Of a stretch of DNA of 34,074 bases, positions 1-8,188 are shown one piece after another (within the stretch, counting starts at the first letter, position 1; each line of letters starts with the position of its first letter). Under the pieces are notes generated by a model. It was not told where the DNA came from, made no database searches, and was given only the letters and a program-made list of their open reading frames with translations. The translations under genes were made by a program, and so were the position numbers. This stretch comes from Chitinophagaceae bacterium (GTDB taxonomy: Bacteria > Bacteroidota > Bacteroidia > Chitinophagales > Chitinophagaceae). Location of the stretch: positions 1 through 34,074 of the forward strand of contig JAGODE010000019.1 of NCBI GenBank assembly GCA_017998385.1, written 5' to 3'.

Positions 1-625
1 GTTTTACACAGGCCATGATGGTGTTGTTGCGCGAAAGATCAGTACCCTGATAACCACGTACCATGGCTTTAGCAATTTCTGAACCGAGGTAAGCATCTTC
101 ACCATTTCCTTCCGAAATACGGCCCCAACGGGGATCGCGCGAAATATCTACCATAGGCGAAAAAGTCCAGTTGATACCATCTGCACTGGCCTCTATAGCG
201 GCAATACGGGCACTGCGCTCTACGGCTGCCATATCCCAGTTGCAGCTAAGACCGAGCGGAATGGGAAATACAGTCTCGTAGCCATGTATCACATCCATAC
301 CAAATAATAATGGGATTTTGAGCCGGCTTTTCTCAACAGCCAGTCTTTGTACTTCCTTTATCTTGGCTACTGATTTTATATTGAACAATCCACCTACCTG
401 GCCCTGCTCGATTTTTTTGGCGATATCTGAATTGGAAGCCTGTCCTGTCACAATATCTCCCGCACCGGGCAGGTTGAGCTGGCCAATTTTTTCCTGCAAT
501 GTCATCTTCGTCATCAGTGCATCAATAAACGCTTTCATCTTCGCGTCATTTGCACTCTGCCCCATAGCCATCGTGCCTGCAAGCAGGGCCAGGGTCAGCA
601 TTCCAAATCTGTGTAACCTTGTCAT
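1..625 (-). CDS. GH3 beta-glucosidase, BglX-like (N-terminal part, cut by window edge)
   Basis: The reading frame starts at the ATG at 623-625 and runs off the left edge, so about 208 N-terminal residues are visible. A signal peptide (MTRLHRFGMLTLALLAGTMA, then MGQ) is followed by the start of a GH3 catalytic barrel: MTLQEKIGQLN, then PLLFGMDVIHGYETVFPIPL, then FSPMVDISRDPRWGRISEG and GEDAYLGSEIAKAMVRGYQG. These are diagnostic of periplasmic BglX-type exo-acting beta-glucosidases. The nucleophile Asp lies in the missing part. The gene starts 14 bp after the SGNH hydrolase stop and is the last visible member of the locus. In Bacteroidota, GH3 enzymes paired with GH144 are known to cleave sophoro-oligosaccharides. 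That substrate is inferred here from context only. Confidence 0.93.
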   Translation of the reverse strand, partial: MTRLHRFGMLTLALLAGTMAMGQSANDAKMKAFIDALMTKMTLQEKIGQLNLPGAGDIVTGQASNSDIAKKIEQGQVGGLFNIKSVAKIKEVQRLAVEKSRLKIPLLFGMDVIHGYETVFPIPLGLSCNWDMAAVERSARIAAIEASADGINWTFSPMVDISRDPRWGRISEGNGEDAYLGSEIAKAMVRGYQGTDLSRNNTIMACVK

Positions 626-639
626 TGTTGATTGTTTTA

Positions 640-1314
640 TTATTTCAATAAATGAGGTTCGATGAGTTTTTGCCAGATGGCATATCCCTGTGCATTCATA
701 TGCAGTTTATCGCCAAGGAAAATATCGGGGCGGGGCTGGCCATTGTCTGTCAGCATGGGGTGATATACGTCTATAAAGGTTGTTTTCTTTTTCTTCTTTA
801 AGAACTGGCGGATAGCTATGTTGGCCTCAAGCATTTTGGGCATGAGGTGCTGCCGGCTGGGGCTTGGCTTCAACGATACAAATACAATGGGTACGCGCGG
901 AAGCCGGTTGCGGATCATGGAAAAAAGTGTTTTAAACCGCTCTGTTACGGTAGCTGCTGATACAGTATCCGAAGCCCCCAGGTCATTTTCTCCGCAATAA
1001 ATCACGATCTGCCGGGGGTTATACTTAAATATTACATCTTCGGCATAACGGATTACATCGGGCAATGAAGATCCGCCAAATCCGCGGTTGATAATGGGGT
1101 GCGAGGGAAAATAGGATTGTACATCTTTCCACATGGTAAAAGAAGAGCTGCCTACGAAAAGTATTTGCCGGGCAGCAGGTGCATGCAGACTATCTGCTTT
1201 TCGAAAAGCAACTATATCGTTCCAGAAAGCTGTGCCCGGCTGTGCTTGTACCTGTGTAAATACAGCTACAAAAAACATCCATAGTATCAGCCGGTGGTTT
1301 TTACTGCTCATCAT
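640..1314 (-). CDS. SGNH/GDSL-family hydrolase (secreted esterase-like)
   Basis: This 224-residue protein has an N-terminal signal peptide (hydrophobic segment ending VFTQVQAQ) and the SGNH blocks in order. Block I is FVGSSSFTMW, a GSS variant of GDS with the nucleophile Ser. Block II Gly is in RGFGGSSLPDV. Block III is YCGENDLGAS with the oxyanion Asn. Block V is DKLHMNAQGY with the catalytic Asp and His. The family removes acetyl or other acyl groups from carbohydrates, or acts as lipases. In a sugar-utilization locus a periplasmic sugar deacylase is the likely role, but the substrate is unknown. Two adjacent ATGs (1314 and 1311) could start it. It sits 17 bp after the GH43 stop and 14 bp before the GH3 start, so the three are probably co-transcribed. 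Confidence 0.85.
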   Translation of the reverse strand: MMSSKNHRLILWMFFVAVFTQVQAQPGTAFWNDIVAFRKADSLHAPAARQILFVGSSSFTMWKDVQSYFPSHPIINRGFGGSSLPDVIRYAEDVIFKYNPRQIVIYCGENDLGASDTVSAATVTERFKTLFSMIRNRLPRVPIVFVSLKPSPSRQHLMPKMLEANIAIRQFLKKKKKTTFIDVYHPMLTDNGQPRPDIFLGDKLHMNAQGYAIWQKLIEPHLLK

Positions 1315-1331
1315 ACCCGTTCTTTTATTTA

Positions 1332-3101
1332 TTAATGTACTTCAAGCGTTTTGTAACGGGCCGATACCCCATTTTCATTAATCGCTTCTATCGTAAAATA
1401 ATAGGTTTTTTCACGGTCCATCGCCTTAAACCAGTATTCGTTGAGATCATGTACCATCACGCAGTTGTACAGGCGGTCGGGTGAAGTGCCATAGTAAATA
1501 TTGTAAGCATAGGCATTATCTGCAGGGCTCCATTTGATATAGGCGCTACGCTTATCTTTTTCGGTTCGCAATACCATAAACTGTTTTACAGCTGCCGGTT
1601 TTTCTCCATTACCATTTCCAAATACACGCAGGCCACTGATGGCAAATTTGCCTGTAGGCATATGAATGTTTTCGAGTTTGATATAACGGGCCTGTATGGG
1701 CTGTGACAGTTCTACGTAATCGTGTGGCACATCCGTTTTATTGGCACTCTTATCGGCTATCACAGTCCATTTACGTCCATCAACAGAGGCCAGCAGGCGA
1801 TATTGATGATACTGATCGAGTCGTTTACCCAACCGGTCATCTGCCACATCCTGATCGGCATAATTGATCTGCACGGCATTAACTGCAGACAGTTGTCCCA
1901 GGTCTGTCTGTATCCATTCTCCCTTATTGGCCGAAGCTGCGCTCCAGTAGGTTTTAATATTTTCATCTACTGCATTGTTGGCAAAGTAACTGCCAAGAGT
2001 AGACGATACGGTCACCGGTTTTTTATAGTTAAGCAGCATCCAGCCGGTAAAGGCCTGTGTGCCGTAAGGTGCAGCAGGCAGATCTTTTACTACATGGGGC
2101 AGGTAATGCGGATAGTCGCCGAAAGAAGTATTGCAATACATCACATCGTTGGCATCGAAGCCGGTAGGCCAGATACCCAGTCTTCTTTCGAAATTGTTTT
2201 TTACAGACAGTACGATTGTGGAGACATGCCAGTAGTTGTTGAACTTATCCTGGAATGTGGCACCGTGGCCTGCGCCACGGGCAAAACCGCCGGGTTTGAA
2301 GCTAAGGGGATCTGATTGCGGCGTAAAAGGCCCCAGCGGTCCATCACCTACCAGCAAACCATCGGCATAGCCGCTGAATTCGGTACCCGGAGCACCATAT
2401 TGCAGGTAATATTTGTTTTTGTATTTCGTCATGTGCGATCCTTCGATAAAAGGATCGAGAAAAGTATTGTCCATATACTCACCAAAGCGCTGCCATCCAT
2501 ACCGCCAGTCTTCGAGAAAATACATTTCTTTACGGGCACCCAGTGGCTGCATTGTGTTGCGGTTAAGCTCCACGCCGTACATGGGGTAGCGATTGCTGCT
2601 GCCATTGTACATATACAGCCGGCCATCATCATCTGTAAAGAATGAGGGATCCCAGCCTCCAATGGCAAATGAATCAACGAGCGGCTTCCAGTCATCTGCT
2701 TTGGGATTCGTGCTCATCCAGATGGTAAAATTGGATGAATAGGTAGAACCAAATACCAGCATGGTATCGCCGATAATGCCTACAGCTGGTGCACAAAGCT
2801 CATCATACACTTTATTCCAGGGACGCAGAAAACGGCGCGATACGAAGTTCCAGTTGAGCATGTCTTCGCTCCACCAGTACCCCCATTGATTGGTGCTAAA
2901 CAGAAAATAAGTACCCTTATACGTTACAATTACCGGGTCGGCTGTGGCACGATGGCGCCCCCATTCGCTGAAATTGGGAATGGGTGTATATCCGTAATCA
3001 ATATTGATCGGGTTACAGTAGGTACGTTGTTGCGCATGGCTATCAACAGCCAAAAAAATGAGTCCCAACAATACCACAGCTGATACAATAGTCCTTTTCA
3101 T
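1332..3101 (-). CDS. GH43 family glycoside hydrolase with discoidin (F5/8C) and Fn3-like domains
   Basis: I place the start at the ATG at 3099-3101, which gives a clean signal peptide (MKRTIVSAVVLLGLIFLAVD, then SHAQ) and begins 7 bp after the DoxX stop. An upstream in-frame start would overlap DoxX by about 130 bp. The 589-residue product has an N-terminal five-bladed GH43 propeller with candidate catalytic residues: Asp in ATADPVIVTYKG, Asp in GGWDPSFFTDD and Glu in PFIEGSHMTK. A discoidin/CBM32-like domain follows (around residues 370-500, containing WSAASANKGEWIQTDLG and ARYIKLENI), then a C-terminal Fn3-like domain (SAYIKWSPADNAYAYNIYYG). GH43 enzymes usually act on arabinose, xylose or galactose linkages. 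I cannot assign a subfamily or substrate. Next to GH144 glucanases this activity is unexpected. Confidence 0.85.
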   Translation of the reverse strand: MKRTIVSAVVLLGLIFLAVDSHAQQRTYCNPINIDYGYTPIPNFSEWGRHRATADPVIVTYKGTYFLFSTNQWGYWWSEDMLNWNFVSRRFLRPWNKVYDELCAPAVGIIGDTMLVFGSTYSSNFTIWMSTNPKADDWKPLVDSFAIGGWDPSFFTDDDGRLYMYNGSSNRYPMYGVELNRNTMQPLGARKEMYFLEDWRYGWQRFGEYMDNTFLDPFIEGSHMTKYKNKYYLQYGAPGTEFSGYADGLLVGDGPLGPFTPQSDPLSFKPGGFARGAGHGATFQDKFNNYWHVSTIVLSVKNNFERRLGIWPTGFDANDVMYCNTSFGDYPHYLPHVVKDLPAAPYGTQAFTGWMLLNYKKPVTVSSTLGSYFANNAVDENIKTYWSAASANKGEWIQTDLGQLSAVNAVQINYADQDVADDRLGKRLDQYHQYRLLASVDGRKWTVIADKSANKTDVPHDYVELSQPIQARYIKLENIHMPTGKFAISGLRVFGNGNGEKPAAVKQFMVLRTEKDKRSAYIKWSPADNAYAYNIYYGTSPDRLYNCVMVHDLNEYWFKAMDREKTYYFTIEAINENGVSARYKTLEVH

Positions 3102-3108
3102 GCTTTCC

Positions 3109-3534
3109 TCAGTTCCGGGATTTTGTTTTTGAAAATAAAAGGGCATCCAGACTAAGCGCTCCTGGTCCGCAGCAAAAAAACAGTATAGCCAGTAATACAA
3201 ACAGGAAAGGATGCTGATCGGAGTACCACACCTGCCCATGACCTATAAAAAAAGTGATATAACCCATAGTGATCACTATGCCGAGAGCAGCTATACGGGT
3301 AAGCAGCCCCAGCATAAGCAGTACGCCCATTACCAGTTCCATCGCCTTACCTGCGTATACCATGGTAGCAGGTGAAGAAAAGCCTTTGAAGGCCTCCCAG
3401 TCAAAATATCCTTTCATGGTAGCTGCATCAAATAGTTCTCCGCCATGATAAGCCAGAAAACCTCCTGTCAGTATCCGGACGAACGCCAGGCCTGCAGATG
3501 GCCAAATGGGTTTTGAGGAGAAAAATGTGTGCAT
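3109..3534 (-). CDS. DoxX family integral membrane protein
   Basis: A four-helix membrane protein of about 141 residues. Typical DoxX features are LAFVRILTGGFLAYHGGELF at the N-terminus, then AMELVMGVLLMLGLLTRIAA, a GIVITMGYITFFIGHG segment and a C-terminal hydrophobic helix (PFLFVLLAILFFCCGPGALS, then LDALL). I chose the ATG at 3532-3534. The only longer in-frame start is a TTG at 3573 that overlaps the predicted promoter. DoxX proteins sit in the inner membrane and have been linked to redox or thiol stress and quinone-linked oxidation, but their biochemistry is poorly defined. Its place inside a polysaccharide locus, 7 bp upstream of GH43 and with its own promoter, suggests it begins a separate sub-operon (doxX, GH43, SGNH, GH3). 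Confidence 0.8.
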   Translation of the reverse strand: MHTFFSSKPIWPSAGLAFVRILTGGFLAYHGGELFDAATMKGYFDWEAFKGFSSPATMVYAGKAMELVMGVLLMLGLLTRIAALGIVITMGYITFFIGHGQVWYSDQHPFLFVLLAILFFCCGPGALSLDALLFSKTKSRN

Positions 3535-3570
3535 AGTACAATCATTAGGAGAAGGAGAATGTGCTGCAGA

Positions 3571-3578
3571 CAAATTTA
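3571..3578 (-). promoter_or_regulatory. Bacteroidota -7 element upstream of doxX
   Basis: Read on the minus strand the bases are TAAATTTG, an exact match to the TAnnTTTG element recognised by the Bacteroidota primary sigma factor. It lies 37 bp upstream of the chosen doxX ATG, giving a predicted 5' UTR of about 30 nt. No convincing TTG at -33 is present, so this is a half-supported promoter. Confidence 0.45.
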
Positions 3579-3598
3579 CGGTTCTTACTGCTAAAGTA

Positions 3599-3682
3599 TA
3601 AAGAGTTTAAAGGGTAGAAAGGTTTAAAGAGTTAAATCAACCCTTTAAACGTTTTAAACTCTTTAACCCTTTTAAACTTTAT
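3599..3682. repeat. A/T-rich low-complexity inverted array (period about 8-9)
   Basis: The gap between the oxidoreductase stop and the doxX promoter holds variants of AAAGAGTTTAAAGGG on one side and AACCCTTTTAAACTCTTT-like units on the other, so the two halves are roughly reverse complementary. Transcribed, it would form a long A-U-rich hairpin and could end transcription in either direction. It belongs to the same class of short-unit arrays found near 21100, 23370, 25010, 28850 and 33830. Confidence 0.7.
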
Positions 3683-3731
3683 TTTACCCACGGACTTTGA
3701 AAGCCCCGTTTTTCACCCTTGCTTTTTGCAT

Positions 3732-4895
3732 TTATATAACAGGCCATTTGAAAACAGACTCCAGGTTAATCCGTTTGCCGCTACGCCCTGATTCTCTTGC
3801 CGCTTCTATTACTTCCAGTACATGCAATGCATGTTCAGCATTGATCAGCGGTTCTTCGCCCGTCACCAATGCTTTTGATATCACGGAAGCGCCTTCCTGC
3901 CATACATAACTGCCCGGATCGGCAATAAACCGTTCTGTTTTTTCATGATCATGTGTAGCCATATCCACACCATGTGGCGCCCAGTCATAACCGGCCATTG
4001 CCATATTTCCATGCGAACCCCATATCTGGATAGTAGGCCGCTCCTGCCCTTTTCCCTCATGTCCATACGGATCAAAATAATTAAAGCCACATTGTACATG
4101 TGATAATACGCCATTGCCGTGATCCATTATCAACATGGCATTATCTTCAGCTTCTACTTTGATTTTCCCTTTATTATCCACAGTACGCTCTGGTGTTACT
4201 ATACTCGTCATTGCTACAACGGAAGCAGCGGGTCCCAGCAGCCCGGTGAGTGTAGCGATATTATACACACCCAGATCTGGCAAACTGCCACCTCCTTTTT
4301 CATAAAAGAATGCCGACCAGCCGGGTCCTGTATGTCCGTAATGTGCGTGAGCGCAGGCTACACGGCCCAGCTTTCCTTCCTGCAAGGCCTTTGACATAAA
4401 AGCAAACTGCGGACTGTTTACCACTGCCGGTGCTCCCCAAATGCGCAGGTTTTTGCTTTTGGCAAAATCGAGAAGGGCTTTTCCTTCTTTATATGTATTC
4501 GCCATTGGCTTTTCACTCCACACATGTTTGCCGGCGGTAAGGGCCATTTTATTAAGCCGGCCATGCTCCTGCATATCAGTAAGATTAACGAGCAGATCAA
4601 ACGGAGCGCCGGCTAATTGCTGATCGATATGCGGATAATGATTCGGAATTTTAAACTCAGCTGCCCTGCTTTTGGCTCTTTCATATACGATATCGCAGGC
4701 GCTCACAAGCTCTACGTAAGGCGATTTGGATAGATGCGGGAGGTATACCCCCGATACGCTTCCGCATCCAATAACAGCCAGCCGGATTTTTTTCTCACTT
4801 TTTTGCTGAGCAAATCCTTCGAGCGAAGAAAGCAATAAGGCTGCACCGGCCATTGCCGTGCGTTGCAAAAAATCCTGACGGGAGATAGTATCCAT
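3732..4895 (-). CDS. Gfo/Idh/MocA family oxidoreductase, exported
   Basis: A 387-residue NAD(P)-dependent oxidoreductase. The N-terminus (ISRQDFLQRTAMAGAALLLS, ending FAQ) resembles a Tat signal with a weak twin-arginine motif (SRQDFL). The Rossmann fold follows with AVIGCGSVSGVYLPHLSKSP as the dinucleotide-binding loop. The conserved EKP motif is seen in HVWSEKPMANTYKEGKALLD. The C-terminal alpha/beta domain carries GGGSLPDLGVYNIATLTGLL. Exported Gfo/Idh proteins are common in Bacteroidota sugar loci and can oxidise sugars or act as NAD-dependent glycosidases. The specific reaction cannot be read from sequence. It lies 121 bp downstream of the GH144 gene and is followed by the A/T-rich inverted array, so it probably ends the upstream transcription unit. 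Confidence 0.87.
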   Translation of the reverse strand: MDTISRQDFLQRTAMAGAALLLSSLEGFAQQKSEKKIRLAVIGCGSVSGVYLPHLSKSPYVELVSACDIVYERAKSRAAEFKIPNHYPHIDQQLAGAPFDLLVNLTDMQEHGRLNKMALTAGKHVWSEKPMANTYKEGKALLDFAKSKNLRIWGAPAVVNSPQFAFMSKALQEGKLGRVACAHAHYGHTGPGWSAFFYEKGGGSLPDLGVYNIATLTGLLGPAASVVAMTSIVTPERTVDNKGKIKVEAEDNAMLIMDHGNGVLSHVQCGFNYFDPYGHEGKGQERPTIQIWGSHGNMAMAGYDWAPHGVDMATHDHEKTERFIADPGSYVWQEGASVISKALVTGEEPLINAEHALHVLEVIEAARESGRSGKRINLESVFKWPVI

Positions 4896-5016
4896 AGCAA
4901 TAGTTTTTTATTAATGATAAATGGAAGCCGTTTTTTTATCCTGTCTTTATCTGGTTCCGTAATACAGCAGGAAACTCTGTAAGAGTGGCTGTTATATTCT
5001 CCAGTTGAAGGAGAGC

Positions 5017-6387
5017 CTATTTAACGGTTTGCCCTGCTGCAAGCCAGGGGCTTTCAAAACCCAGACGACGCAGGCCGGTTTTTATTTCGGGACAGCTCAT
5101 AAACAGTTTCCACAACAAGCCACTGCGATAATTTTCGATCATTACAATAATGGGCCCCTGATCAATAGCCAGATGACTTTTTGCATACCACTCTTTTGTT
5201 TCATTAAATGCATCGGTAAAGCCATACTCACTCCAGATGCGATCGCCTTTTTTTTCATAGAAATAACGCAGTGCCTTCATCGACTCTGCGGGTGTATAGG
5301 GAAATGCACTCAATGCTGCCGTAGGCGTAATGGTACCCAGGTCTTCTGTGGGCGAATGAGCAGCATAACCGTTATAGGTATCGCTGGCAGTGAGTCCCCA
5401 GCAGGAATCTCCATACCCTTTATACTTTAGCGGATTGTCGATGCAATATGCCCTATTGATCAGCGTATGATGGGTATTTTGTTCCCAATAGTCGGCATAT
5501 CGGTCTTTTAAACCCCGTGGATCAAGCCCCAGAAAAGAATATTGTGAGAAGAAGAGTGGTCCTCCGTAATCAAATCCAAGAGGTAGTTTGTATCCATAGA
5601 ACTCTTTACCATTTTTGAAGAAATTGCTTTCTGCCCATCCGCGGTGGTATACGGCCGGTGACACGGGATATTGGGTGCCGGATGCTGCCAGCACGTAGGT
5701 GATCAGGCATTCATTAAATCCCCGCAGCGGAAAATTCATGCTCCAGCCATTATTGGGACTCCAGTGCCAGTACAATACTTCCTGACCATCGCGAGTAAAC
5801 CAGTTCCATTCAACATCATTCCAGAGCCAGCCAATACGATTGCGCAGTTCCCTTTCGGTGTCGTCGGCGCCATTGAAATACTGACGGGCACACAAAAGAC
5901 CCTGAAACAGGTATGCCGATTCTACCAGATCGGCCCCATCATCTTTTCGGCTAAAAGGAATGGTCTTGCCGGTAGACCCATTGAGCCAGTGCGCAAATAC
6001 ACCATGATAGGCATCTGCCTTATGCAGAAACTTTACCATTTTCAGCAAAAAACGGGCGGCAGTATCTCTTGCGATCCATTTACGTTCGGTAGCTACAATG
6101 ACGGCCATAATGCCAAAGCCACTGCCACCTGTAGTTACCACTTCATTACCGTAACCAAAAGACTCATTGCTTCGCTCCCGGGCCAGGCCCGATACGGGAT
6201 GTGCAAAATCCCAGAAGTAACGAAAGGTCTGACGCTGTACGAGGTCAAGCAGGGCAGAGTCGCTCAATGCCGCGGGACGGGCTTTGGGATCAAAGGCGAT
6301 CGGTATTGTTTTCTTCTTTTGCGCATCCGCACAGCATACACTCAGTATAAAAATAACGGAAAGAGATATAGATCGTAACGTTGTCAT
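5017..6387 (-). CDS. GH144-type endo-beta-1,2-glucanase-like protein (soluble paralogue)
   Basis: A 456-residue protein with a signal peptide (MTTLRSISLSVIFILSVCC, then ADAQ) followed directly by an (alpha/alpha)6-barrel 'glucoamylase-like' (PF10091) sequence. Characteristic segments are QTFRYFWDFAHPVSGLARER, GGSGFGIMAVIVATER, the acidic stretch KDDGADLVESAYLFQGLLCA, NFPLRGFNECLITYVLAASG and AIDQGPIIVMIENYRSGLLW. This architecture matches GH144, founded on a Chitinophaga endo-beta-1,2-glucanase. It is closely similar along its length to the next gene upstream, from which it is separated by 9 bp, so the pair looks like a tandem duplication. It lacks that gene's N-terminal Ig-like domain and clear lipobox, so I infer a periplasmic location. 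The two adjacent Cys residues near the cleavage site leave a lipoprotein possible. Confidence 0.85.
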   Translation of the reverse strand: MTTLRSISLSVIFILSVCCADAQKKKTIPIAFDPKARPAALSDSALLDLVQRQTFRYFWDFAHPVSGLARERSNESFGYGNEVVTTGGSGFGIMAVIVATERKWIARDTAARFLLKMVKFLHKADAYHGVFAHWLNGSTGKTIPFSRKDDGADLVESAYLFQGLLCARQYFNGADDTERELRNRIGWLWNDVEWNWFTRDGQEVLYWHWSPNNGWSMNFPLRGFNECLITYVLAASGTQYPVSPAVYHRGWAESNFFKNGKEFYGYKLPLGFDYGGPLFFSQYSFLGLDPRGLKDRYADYWEQNTHHTLINRAYCIDNPLKYKGYGDSCWGLTASDTYNGYAAHSPTEDLGTITPTAALSAFPYTPAESMKALRYFYEKKGDRIWSEYGFTDAFNETKEWYAKSHLAIDQGPIIVMIENYRSGLLWKLFMSCPEIKTGLRRLGFESPWLAAGQTVK

Positions 6388-6396
6388 GTTGTAAAC

Positions 6397-8103
6397 TTAT
6401 AAGTAAGGAGCGGTGAATCCCAGCGTTTGCATGCCTGCTTTTACTTCAGGGCAGCTGGTAAATAAATTCCATAGTAATCCGGAGCGGTAGTTTTCGATCA
6501 TCACAATAATCGGCCCCTGATCAATTGCCAGGAAAGATCCGGCAAACCACGCATCTTTGAGTGAAAAGGCATCAATGAAGCCATATTCTTTCCATAATTT
6601 ATCGCCCAGCACATAATAAAAGAATTTCAAGGCAGCCATTGACTCTGCAGGTGTGTAGGGAAATGAAGACAATGCGGCTGTGGGAGCAATCACTCCCAGA
6701 TCATTGGTGGGCGAGCTGGCCGAATATCCATTTGGAATGTCGCTGGCAGTAAGCCCCCACACAGAATCGCTGTAGCCTAACTGGCCGCCGGGATTGGCTT
6801 TGCAATAACTATAATTGATGAGTGTATGATTGCGGGTTTGCTCTTCATAGTTGGCATAGGTGTCTGAAAGACCATTGGGGTTTATACCGAGGAATGAATA
6901 GTGAGAAAAGAAAAGAGGATGCCCCATGCTTCCGAGTGGTAAGCGATAGCCATAGTAAATGGTACCGTTTGTAAACGGACTGCTGCCATTGTTGGCCCAG
7001 CCGTTGGTATATACGATTTTGGGAATACTATGAGTGGGTGAAGAGGCCGCCAGCACATAGGTGATCAGGCATTCATTCCATCCGCGGATGGGCAGGTTCA
7101 TATCCCATTCATAATTGTTGCTGTAATGCCAGTAAAGTACATTTTGTCCGCCGCGTCTGAACCAATCCCATTCCACCCGCTGCCAGATAGTATTGATATC
7201 ATCGCGCAGGGTTGCTTCTGCCGGAGCAGCCTGATTAAAATACTGGCGCGCGCAAAGCAGGCCCTGTATCAGGTAGGAGGTCTCTACCAGGTCTGCACCG
7301 TTGTCTTTGGTGCTGAAGGGTACAATCTGTCCGGTACCACCATCGAGCCAGTGAGCGTATGCCCCTTTTACTGTTTGTGCTGTATTTTTTAAAAATGCAG
7401 TAATGGTTTGTAAACGAGCCAGGCCCTCTGTACGGGTAATGAATCCACGCTCAATACCCACCAGTATCGCCATGATACCAAAACCTGACCCACCGGATGT
7501 AACGACATTATCATTGCCATTGCTGCGCTCACGAGCCAGGCCGCTGGCAGGATGACCATAGTCCCAGAAATATTTGAATGTTTGCTGTTGCACTTTGTCA
7601 AGCAGTGCAGCATCGGATATAGCGGGAAACTTGCGGGAAGAATCGATCCCTGTCATCAACGTTATCTCTTTGGGGTTGGTAAGTGCTCCTCCTGCTTTGG
7701 AACGGAGCGAACCGGCAACTGCTACTTTATACCTGCTGAGAGCTGTAAGTGGTGCTGAGGAACTGAGTACGACGAGGCTGTCACCTTTTTCATAAGAAAA
7801 AGCGGTACTTACCTGCGTACCCGATGCCTGGCGCAGGGTAATATTTGCGGCCGTGCTGGCACGGTCAATGGCATTGTTGAACTGAAGCCTTAGTTGAAAA
7901 TTAAGACCCGTGCCTATATATTCTGTTTTAGAAAGCACTCCGTTAACCGACCAGGATACCAGGCTGTAGTTATCGGGTGGAGCCGGCGTTTCTTTGCCGC
8001 CGCCCTTTGAACATGATATGCCAAGCACAGCAACAGACAGGCCGGCCACCGCCAATGTGGCTTTAGCCGGATAAAAAAAAGATCGAAGATTCATACGTTT
8101 CAT
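6397..8103 (-). CDS. GH144-type endo-beta-1,2-glucanase-like lipoprotein with N-terminal Ig-like domain
   Basis: A 568-residue protein. The N-terminus has a lipoprotein signal (lipobox LGISC, Cys about residue 31) and a Gly/Pro-rich linker. A bacterial Ig-like domain of the SbsA/Big_5 type covers roughly residues 48-150 (LQFNNAIDRASTAANITL, LTALSRYKVAVAGSLRS). The GH144-type barrel follows: QQTFKYFWDYGHPASGLARE, GGSGFGIMAILVGIERGF, KDNGADLVETSYLIQGLLCA, NLPIRGWNECLITYVLAASS and IDQGPIIVMIENYRSGLLW. The lipid anchor and Ig spacer suggest it is the outer-surface endo-acting enzyme that produces oligosaccharides for SusCD import. It starts 85 bp downstream of the FG-GAP gene, after a hairpin. 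A second ATG at 8094 is also possible. Confidence 0.87.
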   Translation of the reverse strand: MKRMNLRSFFYPAKATLAVAGLSVAVLGISCSKGGGKETPAPPDNYSLVSWSVNGVLSKTEYIGTGLNFQLRLQFNNAIDRASTAANITLRQASGTQVSTAFSYEKGDSLVVLSSSAPLTALSRYKVAVAGSLRSKAGGALTNPKEITLMTGIDSSRKFPAISDAALLDKVQQQTFKYFWDYGHPASGLARERSNGNDNVVTSGGSGFGIMAILVGIERGFITRTEGLARLQTITAFLKNTAQTVKGAYAHWLDGGTGQIVPFSTKDNGADLVETSYLIQGLLCARQYFNQAAPAEATLRDDINTIWQRVEWDWFRRGGQNVLYWHYSNNYEWDMNLPIRGWNECLITYVLAASSPTHSIPKIVYTNGWANNGSSPFTNGTIYYGYRLPLGSMGHPLFFSHYSFLGINPNGLSDTYANYEEQTRNHTLINYSYCKANPGGQLGYSDSVWGLTASDIPNGYSASSPTNDLGVIAPTAALSSFPYTPAESMAALKFFYYVLGDKLWKEYGFIDAFSLKDAWFAGSFLAIDQGPIIVMIENYRSGLLWNLFTSCPEVKAGMQTLGFTAPYL

Positions 8104-8142
8104 GTCTTGCTTTCATGGGAGGCGCATCCTGATTTATAAATA

Positions 8143-8185
8143 AACTGCTGCTGCCTTTTATGCGCCTTAACAGGTAGCAGCAGTT
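8143..8185 (-). terminator. Candidate terminator after the FG-GAP gene
   Basis: On the minus strand a 14-bp stem (one G-T mismatch) built from AACTGCTGCT repeats encloses a 15-nt loop and is followed by TTTATTTATAAA. It begins 4 bp after the FG-GAP stop codon and ends 40 bp before the GH144 lipoprotein start. It could terminate or attenuate read-through into the glucanase genes. Confidence 0.5.
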
Positions 8186-8188
8186 GAA

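Noticed and set aside
1722-2315. Long plus-strand reading frame (197 codons) inside the GH43 gene
   Set aside because: It is antisense to a well-supported enzyme and shows no domain, signal or sensible composition.
3102-3239. N-terminal extension of the GH43 gene
   Set aside because: It overlaps doxX by about 130 bp and precedes a clean signal peptide that starts at 3101.
5671-6378. Long plus-strand reading frame (235 codons) inside the GH144 gene
   Set aside because: Antisense shadow of a conserved catalytic domain with no recognisable features of its own.
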